64,000 bases of DNA from assembly GCF_025602895.1 (NCBI RefSeq), contig NW_026516217.1, positions 434,001 through 498,000 on the forward strand. Direction: 5' to 3'. The stretch comes from Polychytrium aggregatum. Taxonomy: Eukaryota; Chytridiomycota; Chytridiomycetes; Polychytriales. Positions 33,558-41,192 of this stretch are shown here, piece by piece. Numbering within the stretch: position 1 is the first letter of the stretch; each line of letters starts with the position of its first letter. A program made the position numbers and the translations under genes. A model generated the notes under the pieces. The model was not told the DNA's origin. It made no database searches and saw only the letters and a program-made list of their open reading frames with translations.

Positions 33558-35024
33558 CTACTCGTCCGGTCGCTCCTCGTTGAGCCGGCTGGACTGCACC
33601 GCTATCCATTCGAGCCCGTACTCGAGAATCTCCTTCTGCCCGATCAGGTAGATGAGCACATACCGCTCCCTTGCGCTGGACGTGCGGGCCAACCGTGCGG
33701 TGTCTTCCGCAAGCGTCGACGGGTAGGCATCCCTCATCGTGGTCAGGAGGAGCTTCAGCGTATCGAGGATCTGCCGTTCGTTGCGCATCGAGATGGGCCA
33801 GGCCATAATGTCTGCGAGATTGCCGATTTCGAATCCCTCGAGCTCGTCCAGAGTCGCAAAAAGCAGGCGCAGAGAGCCGACGAGCGTCTGCGGCACCCCG
33901 CCGGCAGCACCCAGGGCAATCTCGTGGTCCAGGCCGAGACCCAGGTCTTCGCCCAGCTCCAGCAGCAGCTCCTTGCGAATGTTCAGCAGGTAGTCGCCGT
34001 CCTCGTCTTCACTGGGGCTTGTGAACGACAGCGCGATGCGCTCCAGCGGGTTGTCCAGCAGCGAGAAACCGTAATACATCAGTAGCTCCCAGTTGGCGAG
34101 CCTGTTGTACGTCAGCGTCAGCGGGAAGTCCGCAGGATACTCAGCCAACCGAGATTTGCTCGAAATCCGGATCTCCAGGCAACCTGTCTCGGTCGAGATG
34201 CCACAGGATTCCAGCTCGCCTTGGATCGAGTGGTTGGCGAGGTCGCCAAGCGGCACCAGCACGGTGCTGAGCGCTTCGGGGTCGGGGCCGTCAGGTGCGC
34301 CGATACGCATCTTGAATGCTCTTGACTCGACGACCATGTGGGCCCACAGGAACGCCGGGAAGGATGCATGCTCGGCCGTGACGAAGCTATCGCCGAACTG
34401 TTCCGCAAGCGGAGTCATCACGGCATCGTATGTGTCTTGGACCTGTTGCCGAATGCCCCGGGCAAGCTCTGCGAGCGGCGAGCCGTCAAGCCGAGCCAAG
34501 TCGTCGTCATCGAAGAGAAGAGGCGAGTTGGCGAACGCTTCCGGTAGCAGGTCGACGTACGGATGCCAGGGTGTCCGCACAGGATGGGATTTTGCGTGCA
34601 GCAGCGTGAGCATCAGCAGCAGGTGGTCATCTTGGTAGTCCAGGATGGTGGTGCTCGGGAGACCCTCTGGCGAGGGAAAGACGGCCTCGAAGACGGCAGC
34701 CAGTGTCGGGATCTTCCTGGCCGAGTGCGAGCCAACGAGGACATCGACGGGGATGGAGCATGCCAGCTCGGACCGATGCAGCGGCTTCTTGGCAACGAGG
34801 ACGTATCCGTTTGCGCTGTCGGCTCGCACATCGACGTTAGCAAGCACGCCGGCACGGCCGATCCATTCGACAAAGCGAGCCACCTTGGCCAACATCGCAG
34901 ACGAAGACGACTTGGGGGAGCGGTCGATGCGGCCAGATCGAGTGCGACGGCCACGGCCCGAGAGCAATCTGGCGAGGTCTGGGATTGTGGCAAGCCATCC
35001 GATTTTTTTTTTCTTGCCTGGCAT
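33558..35024 (-). CDS. SET-domain protein methyltransferase (SETD3/RKM-like)
   Basis: Single-exon frame with a start at 35024 (MPGKKKKIGW); an alternative start at 34895 (MLAKVARFVEWIGRAG) also fits the family. It belongs to the SET plus Rubisco-LSMT substrate-binding class, which methylates ribosomal proteins, elongation factors or actin. N-terminal FVEWIGRAGVLANVDV and GYVLVAKKPLHRSELACSIP form the SET-N part; the long iSET insert is followed by LVPLGDLANHS (NHS, AdoMet site) and NWELLMYYGFSLLDNP (YGF and catalytic Tyr). The C-terminal helical domain has LRLLFATLDELEGF and TARLARTSSARERYVLIYL. The substrate cannot be deduced. Lack of introns is unusual here but shared with the peroxidase gene. 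Confidence 0.82.
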   Translation of the reverse strand: MPGKKKKIGWLATIPDLARLLSGRGRRTRSGRIDRSPKSSSSAMLAKVARFVEWIGRAGVLANVDVRADSANGYVLVAKKPLHRSELACSIPVDVLVGSHSARKIPTLAAVFEAVFPSPEGLPSTTILDYQDDHLLLMLTLLHAKSHPVRTPWHPYVDLLPEAFANSPLLFDDDDLARLDGSPLAELARGIRQQVQDTYDAVMTPLAEQFGDSFVTAEHASFPAFLWAHMVVESRAFKMRIGAPDGPDPEALSTVLVPLGDLANHSIQGELESCGISTETGCLEIRISSKSRLAEYPADFPLTLTYNRLANWELLMYYGFSLLDNPLERIALSFTSPSEDEDGDYLLNIRKELLLELGEDLGLGLDHEIALGAAGGVPQTLVGSLRLLFATLDELEGFEIGNLADIMAWPISMRNERQILDTLKLLLTTMRDAYPSTLAEDTARLARTSSARERYVLIYLIGQKEILEYGLEWIAVQSSRLNEERPDE

Positions 35025-35390
35025 GAGGGCTTGTGGGCTGGACCTGGTTCTGCCCATCATCAGCCAGGGATTTCTGCCCCGTCGACCGACTCTCCCGATC
35101 CAACCCGCTCGGCTCTGCATCAGCCCCATCCAGATACTGCCCGAACATGTCGGATCAACCAGGTGCCGCTCGCTGTGGCCGATACTGCCAACCCTCGCCT
35201 AGATCTGCCCCGCCCTCCACCCAATTCATGTGTCCGCGATCACTAACGCAGCCCTTCTCATCTCCATATCCTGTCTTCCTTCGCCAACTCCACACCGGCG
35301 TGGCGATCCGACCACACCCCGTAGCAGGCGACTCATCCAGCGGCTCAAAGGTTGGCTGCTAATCCTCGACCCCAGCAACCGACGCGGGGC
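35025..35390. other. Divergent region between the SET gene and RPC4
   Basis: About 365 bases holding both promoters. RPC4 initiation could be inside the right part; no ATG in frame with the recognised RPC4 N-terminal exon is visible after 35340. Confidence 0.4.
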
Positions 35391-37085
35391 AACCGCATTG
35401 GCTCTGCCCGGCAGAGCATCTCTTCTCATCCCAGCGCCGTTTTCGCTTGCGTCCAGCCCAAATTTGCACCACGAGTTCCTCCTCGGAAGGTCAAGACCGA
35501 GTATGTCCCCGATCGTGCAAGCCCCTCATCCACTCGGCTGCCAAATCGACCAGAAATGTGGCCGGATGGGTGGCTGTGCCCGCAAGCACTTCTGAGCGAG
35601 GGAGAATCTGGATCGGGAGATCTCATTTGTATGTGTCGCATTCATTTTTTTGAAGGTCAGCAACAGAAGCAGCACCTGTGAGTTTACTCCCGCGGCATGC
35701 GATCGCCAACCGGCAATCACATCCATCGATATCGTAGATCTTGGAGCCGTGATCGACCGACGTTAAGTTACTATTAGGTCGCATCGCCTCATCTCCACGC
35801 CCTTCGAAATTGACATTCTTTTGTCGGCAGACACCGACTCGCACAGATGCCCCCCGTGGTCGCGGACGAGGTCGAGGTCGCGGAGGCTCTGAGGCTGGTC
35901 GAGGCAGTCGTGGCGGTCGAGGAGGAGGTCGGGGTCGAGGCCGAGGCCGAGAAGAGCCTGTGCTTTCGATGGCTGGCCCGTTTGCGATGGGCCCGGCCGC
36001 ATACGTTCCTCGGACAAGAGCAGCCACGGCGATCGTTACGCCGTCAGCGCCCGTGTCGGCCAAGTCAGAAGTCATCGCTGAACAATTCGACGATGTCGAG
36101 GGGCCCACTGGCTTTGACCCTTCCGACAACTGGACACCAGTCGAGCTTGGGTCGATCAGGTCTGTGTTGGCCAAGCCTCCTACCGCCATCAAATCAAAGA
36201 AAATCAAGAGTAGGTTCTCCTCCGACCTCCCCTGCGAGTGTGCTCAGCTGCATGTTCTCGCTACCGACGCTTGGAGAGTGTGCCGATGGCTGCAATCCCC
36301 CCGCCAGCAGCCCATTTTCACAGATGCTCATGGCTATATGTATTCGACAGTCAAGCCCGATCCGGACGGCGACGTGAGCATGGGGACAGCAGGCGATGAT
36401 ATCATCGACGAAGAAGAGGAGCCAAATGAACCAGTCAAGCCGGAGAGTCTTCGAGAAAATGTCTTTGATGCCGAGGTAGCTGCTATTTGTGAATCATTGA
36501 ACCGCGGCTCGGGGACCAACGAGCGAATCATCTGTATCGCTGCTTGATCCGCGGACCTGTGTGCTCATGTCCTTTTGTTGGCCATTTGAACGACAGAATC
36601 CCACGCACGAGCTCTTGCACTTTCAGTTCCCGGCAGTTCTTCCAAAGCTCGAGAGCATGCCCGTCGATGGCGATACCATCCCCATTGAGGATTTCTCGCG
36701 ACACCCTTTCAGCCGATTCGAGGGCAAGCTCGGCAAGCTTGTCGTGCGGCGGTCAGGAGCGGCCCAGATCAAGATGGGAAACATTGTTTTTGATGTAAGT
36801 ATTGAACAGCTATGACCGGTTCGGGATTTCGGTAGCCGTAGTAACTGTGACGACCTTGACGGCTGCATCGGAGAATTGTTGTGGATGGGCTGCCTTTGGG
36901 TGAAGGGGTACTCACGTCCTCGACTCCTCCCCATTTTGACTCGATACAAGGTTGCACCGGCACCGGATATAAATATGTTACAACAGCTGGTGGTCGTCAA
37001 GCCAGAAGCCGGCAGGGCAGTTGTCCTCGGGGACGTCAAGAAGCGTCTGGTGTGCACCCCGAACCTGGACTCGCTTCTCAAATAG
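35354..37085 (+). CDS. RPC53: RNA polymerase III subunit RPC4 (Rpc53/POLR3D)
   Basis: TFIIF-like subunit of Pol III involved in termination and reinitiation. The N-terminal part reads NPRPQQPTRGNRIGS and then PKFAPRVPPRKVKTE (about 35458-35502). After an intron ending near 35830 comes an Arg-Gly-rich tract (GRGRGRGRGGSEAGRGSRGG), then DVEGPTGFDPSDNWTPVELG. Later exons have MYSTVKPDPDGDVSMGTAGD, the conserved FQFPAVLPKLESMP (about 36625), FEGKLGKLVVRRSGAAQIKM and GNIVFDV. After an intron near 36795-36930 the final exon gives LTRYKVAPAPDINMLQQLVV and KKRLVCTPNLDSLLK, stopping at 37085. The RPC4 C-terminal domain is complete. The start codon is unresolved. Repeat copy B begins 188 bases after the stop. 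Confidence 0.83.
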
Positions 37086-37272
37086 CAGGATTGGGGGCCG
37101 AATTTGAGTCGTTGTTACTGGACTCGTTGGTGATGTACTTGACTGTGGTGTACTGTCTGGGGAATATCGGTCACATTGAACCAGGACACCCTGTTCCTGA
37201 GCCAGGGTTACCGCTGTGGTCATCGTGAATACACCCTCATCCGATGCCCGCCATGACCAAACAATGTGCCAA
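37086..37272. other. RPC4 3' flank up to repeat copy B
   Basis: Contains a TGTATTCACG-type fragment reminiscent of the dispersed repeat. No gene. Confidence 0.4.
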
Positions 37273-37411
37273 GACCGGAGAAGGTCGAGTGTCTTGATAT
37301 CAAGAATAGTTTGCACGAAGCTGTCCAAATGTCGGATGCATACAGTCACACTCTCACATCGCAACATCAATGCCAGTCGACCGGGTGTATTCGAGACTGC
37401 TCTGGAAACCA
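37273..37411 (+). repeat. Dispersed short repeat at left end of copy B
   Basis: GAGTGTCTTGATATCAAGAA, GTCGGATGCATACAGTCACA and CAGTCGACCGGGTGTATTCG occur in the same order as in the solo copies at 8770 and 17140. Confidence 0.7.
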
Positions 37412-37567
37412 ACAGGCAAGGATTGACGTGAGAGACACCCAGGAACACTCTGTCCAGTTCCATTCCAAACAAACTGAGTCGATCAACAAGCACTGACAAG
37501 TCTCGGGAGAAGTTGGACACTGTCGAGCCCTCCACCTCCCACATGGCACTTCACCTCGTTGATGCCA

Positions 37568-37608
37568 TTCATGGATTGGAGCGGATTGGAGTGGATTGGA
37601 GTGGATTC
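37568..37608. repeat. GGATTGGAGT repeat upstream of LRR copy B
   Basis: Tandem GGATTGGAGTGG units upstream of the LRR gene. The complementary CCACTCC run is at about 40270-40287 downstream of the LRR frame. Confidence 0.6.
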
Positions 37609-38020
37609 AGACAACTGTCCCAGACCGTACTCCCCATGTCCACCGGCTTGGGACTGCCCATCAACGCTCTGCCGTCCATGTCATCCCATTCATCTGTCGA
37701 TATGTGTTGCCCAGCACACATCTGTCGCTGCAGGCCGAATCGGATGGAATCTTGCTTCACAGGAATATTGTTCTGGCTGGGTGACACCCGTCCCGAAACA
37801 GCAGGTCTGTATGACGATGGTATCACCAAGCCACACCATGTGGACGGTATCAACGAGAAATCAGCACATCGCCCCTCATACACCCCGCTGTCGCCTCTGC
37901 TTGTTCGTCGTTGCTCCTGCTTCTTCATCATCATCCCGCCTCTCCGATCTGCCTCGGCTGTCTCCCATCTGCGGCCTGTCTCCATCGCTCCTTTCTGCCA
38001 CGCCTGCTTCAACCGAAACG

Positions 38021-39637
38021 ATGGCAGAATCAACCCTGATCCAGGAGGACCTCGCTCGCTTCGACCTGCTCACCATCCTGATCACAAATGACGCCTTCAT
38101 TCACACTGCGAGTCCACCCTTGCTCACCAAGCTTCTGAGAGTCTCGAAGCAGACTCGGGCCATCCTCGATACCGACAAAATATGGGTGCAGGTATCGCTT
38201 GCCGACTTGCAAATCACACCTGAATTCCTGTTCGACGGTGTCGATCCCTCCATCGATCGGTTAAAAGTGGCCCAAGGGCTCCTCTGCTATGCACTTCGCC
38301 AGAATCAGCACAAGCCAACCAACTCATCGATGCTGGAGAAGGAGAACGAGTTCTGGTCCGAAGTCTATCGAGACGAACAGCTGTTTAGCCGAGTGCAACG
38401 CTTCTGTCAAGTGACCGATCCAGAGTTCCGCTTTCCTGAGGACGCAAGACCAAACAGTTCCAAGCAGCCATCCGTCGAGGAGATGATCACCATCGCTGAG
38501 AGTCAAAATTTTCGCTCCCAGTGGCCAATAGTGGTCGAAGGAGCGTACAGTGTCACCATTCGACCCAACCAGAGCAGAGACAGAAACACCTATGTTTCCA
38601 GGCTTTTGCCATTCGACATCCCATGGATCGACGGCGCAAACAAACGGGAGCTGATAATCGAGGATGTGTCATTTCTGGAAGTGTCTGGATGGCCCAAGAC
38701 ACTCTCCGATATTTCAAATCTGGCGATCGAGCATAGAGACTGGAATCAAGTGGCTGGTTCGCTGATCAGCTTGGAAGGCATGCCGAGGGTCCTGCCCATG
38801 CTTACAAGGCTCGATATGAATAGATGCAGTGAGCTGGCATCACTCAAGGGAATGCCTGAGATGCCCAAGTTGAAGTCACTTCAGCTTCCCGAGTCCATCA
38901 AGTCCCTTGAAGGCACGCCGAAGGAGTTGTCCATGCTTACGAGGCTCGATCTGAGTGAATGCAGTGAACTCAAATCGCTCAAGGGAATGCCTGAGATGCC
39001 AAAGCTGGAGAAACTTTGGCTCCCCAAGTCCATTGAGTCCCTTGAAGGCATGCCAAAGGAGCTGCCCATGCTAGCACAGCTCGACCTGTGGAGGTACAGT
39101 GAACTCAAGTCGCTCAAAGGACTGCCCGAGATGCCGAATTTGAAGAAACTTGAACTCCCCAAGTCCATCGAGTCCCTTGAAGATGTCCCTAAGAAGGTGC
39201 TGCCAATGCTCACACTGCTCGACCTGCGTGAATGCAGTGAGCTCAAGTCGCTCAAGGGAATGCCTGAGATGCCAAAGTTGGAGAAACTTTGGCTCCCCAA
39301 GTCCATCGAATCCCTTGAAGACATGCCGAACGAGCTGCCCATGCTTGAAAGGCTCAGCTTGAAAGAATGTAACCAATTGAAATCGCTCGAGGAAATATCC
39401 GAGATGCCACATCTGAAAGCGCTTGTGCTCCCCAAGTCCATTGAGTCCTTGGAAGGCATGCCAAACGAGCTGCCTCGCCTGACATGGTTCGACCTGAGTG
39501 AATGCAGTGAACTCAAGTCGCTCAAGGGAATGCCTGAGATGCCAAAGTTGGTGACGCTAAAGCTCCCCAAGTCCGCCGAGTCCCTTGGAGGCTTGCCGAG
39601 GGAACTGCCTTCGCTAAAGCTCCTCACATCCCCATGA
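38021..39637 (+). CDS. F-box-like leucine-rich-repeat protein, copy B
   Basis: The 538 residues are identical to the copy A protein. The start at 38021 (MAESTLIQEDLARF) is chosen for the same reason: the open frame extends up to 37559 but only through low-complexity sequence. F-box-like N-terminus (residues about 8-60), unassigned middle with RDEQLFSRVQRFCQV, then paired LRR units. The TGA at 39635-39637 interrupts the LRR pattern in the middle of a repeat (ELPSLKLLTSP, stop, then SIGLASLGWPSAVPMLLEL continues the periodicity). I could not find a GT-AG intron that removes the stop and keeps frame. Conservation of protein sequence between copies may reflect recent duplication or conversion rather than constraint. 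Confidence 0.75.
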   Translation: MAESTLIQEDLARFDLLTILITNDAFIHTASPPLLTKLLRVSKQTRAILDTDKIWVQVSLADLQITPEFLFDGVDPSIDRLKVAQGLLCYALRQNQHKPTNSSMLEKENEFWSEVYRDEQLFSRVQRFCQVTDPEFRFPEDARPNSSKQPSVEEMITIAESQNFRSQWPIVVEGAYSVTIRPNQSRDRNTYVSRLLPFDIPWIDGANKRELIIEDVSFLEVSGWPKTLSDISNLAIEHRDWNQVAGSLISLEGMPRVLPMLTRLDMNRCSELASLKGMPEMPKLKSLQLPESIKSLEGTPKELSMLTRLDLSECSELKSLKGMPEMPKLEKLWLPKSIESLEGMPKELPMLAQLDLWRYSELKSLKGLPEMPNLKKLELPKSIESLEDVPKKVLPMLTLLDLRECSELKSLKGMPEMPKLEKLWLPKSIESLEDMPNELPMLERLSLKECNQLKSLEEISEMPHLKALVLPKSIESLEGMPNELPRLTWFDLSECSELKSLKGMPEMPKLVTLKLPKSAESLGGLPRELPSLKLLTSP

Positions 39638-39640
39638 TCT
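38790..39640. repeat. Tandem 135-138-base LRR-coding units, copy B
   Basis: The block CTCAAGGG or a close variant occurs at 38843, 38978, 39113, 39251, 39386 and 39521, that is every 135 or 138 bases (45 or 46 codons, two LRRs per unit). Confidence 0.88.
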
Positions 39641-39673
39641 ATTGGACTCGCGTCTCTTGGTTGGCCGTCAGCG

Positions 39674-40210
39674 GTGCCGATGTTGCTTGAGCTCGACATT
39701 CCAACCGGCATTGAGGCCCTCGTCGATGTTCCCGAGGAGCCTCCGTCCTCACCAAGCTCACAATCTCCTCGCGCAAACCCCACACCATTGAGCCAACTCC
39801 CAAGGATGCCAAAGCTCAATCATCTCGTCCTCTCAAGTCAATTTGTGAGCCTGGCCGATCTGCATGTAAATCAAAGCTCCCTCACAGTCCTCGACTTGCA
39901 AGCTTGCTGCGAATTGGCGTCGCTGGATGACATTCCCTCGTATCCTAAGCTCGAGATTCTTCACGTCCCTCGATCGATTCGCAGAGTCAGCGGACTGGTC
40001 GACAAGCTTCCCTCGCTCAAGACACTGCATTTGGACTCAAGTATGAGGCCATCCGATCGATCCTTGTTGGTTGACATGTTTGACCGATATGCTGGCTCCT
40101 TCAGTCTTGGATGGAGCATCATTCGCCGGAGGATTTCCGGGCTTCCGAAGGGATGTCGAGTGGTGTTCAGCGATTCGGTCGAGTACACCTTTGGCCGATT
40201 CTCGAGGTAG
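39674..40210 (+). CDS. Downstream in-frame segment of LRR gene, copy B (C-terminal part)
   Basis: In the same frame as 38021-39637, 12 codons after its TGA. It continues LRRs (LTVLDLQACCELASLDDIPS) and ends in a non-LRR tail with SFSLGWSIIRRRISGLPKGC. The last 60 codons hold ten amino-acid replacements and two synonymous differences from copy A (VDMFD for AGTFG; S for N; V for F; RFSR for SSPK at the end). Whether it is translated is unknown. Confidence 0.55.
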   Translation: MPMLLELDIPTGIEALVDVPEEPPSSPSSQSPRANPTPLSQLPRMPKLNHLVLSSQFVSLADLHVNQSSLTVLDLQACCELASLDDIPSYPKLEILHVPRSIRRVSGLVDKLPSLKTLHLDSSMRPSDRSLLVDMFDRYAGSFSLGWSIIRRRISGLPKGCRVVFSDSVEYTFGRFSR

Positions 40211-40724
40211 CTCAGCATGGAGCTGCTCAATGTCATGTGTTCATTCTCCGGGTAATATTGTCTATATTTTCCACTCCACTCCACTCCGTTTCGGCTTGTT
40301 TCTTCCAATTCAAATTTCTTCCTCACACTTCCGACATCTCACTTCGTCCGATCGGATTGCGAGTTCTTCACACTGGAGAATAGCTCTGGTGCTGTGGTGT
40401 GAGACGATCCTGCTTTGTGGTTGCTGAACCCGAAGCGAGTCCAAATCCCTCACAATCTATGACAGTCCACACACCGCACTTGGCCGTGAAATCAATCGAG
40501 AGCAGACACCAGTTGTCGTGGATATCCTGGGGCACTGCCTTCTCCCGCATTGTCGCTAGTGGATCTCCGTGAGTGATGATGACCATTGCAACTCCAGTCC
40601 ATCCAGACCCCCAATGAGATCACAGCCTCGACTGAGGAAGATGGCTGTGTCCTCGATGCATCCATCCATCGCCACCATGATCGGGCATCCGTGGAAGCAA
40701 CGCATGAGAAATGGCAGAGGATTG

Positions 40725-40894
40725 AAAGCATGCACTACACTCCTGCATTGCTCTATCAATGCCAGTCGACCAGATGTATTCGATACTGCTCCGATATGGC
40801 GATACCTGGTGCATCTCCAATCGACAGTCGAGAGGGCTCTCGGCACTTGCAGCACACCGATGAGGGTTGAACCCGCTCGTCGATGCCAGCGTGG
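40725..40894 (+). repeat. Dispersed short repeat at right end of copy B
   Basis: It contains AATGCCAGTCGACCAGATGT, matching the block at the left end of copy B in the same orientation, so the LRR unit is flanked by related direct repeats. Confidence 0.65.
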
Positions 40895-41192
40895 TGCTCA
40901 CAAGAGGGCGATTGGGACGACAGAGGTGATGCTTGAACTGCCCAAAGTGTCAAGCAGCCTGTCTCCCGGCCCTGAAGGCATAGCCCTTGCCTAGTTGTCA
41001 CGATGTATTGCCAAAGGCGATCACCACACTGCTCCCGTAGGACGCGCTGCTTGGTCATACTGATTGATCACTGTGGGTATGTATTCAGGACCCAGAAAGA
41101 GAATTCGGATAACTAATGAATCTGGCTCAAAACACTCTGCCCCCATTTCGTTTTGGGGAGTAAAATCAGGACTTGCATTTTGGAATGTAGCA
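40895..41192. other. Gap between repeat copy B and the peroxidase gene
   Basis: About 298 bases, A+T-richer toward 41080-41200. No gene seen. Confidence 0.5.

Larger units (their letters stand above)
37273..40894. repeat. 3,622-base inverted repeat, copy B (carries LRR gene)
   Basis: Reverse complement of 13375-16996 with identical length and no visible indels. It lies between RPC4 and the peroxidase gene. Substitutions relative to copy A are dense between about 40070 and 40325 (23 counted) and sparse elsewhere. Confidence 0.95.

Noticed and set aside
33558-35024. SET gene and peroxidase gene as bacterial contamination
   Set aside because: Both are embedded among spliced fungal genes with similar composition. 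The SET protein belongs to a eukaryotic SET/RuBisCO-LSMT class.
37559-38020. 154-residue N-terminal extension of the LRR frame
   Set aside because: It passes through GGATTGGAGT repeats and has Cys/Pro-rich composition unlike the rest. The F-box-like domain begins at the internal Met at 38021.
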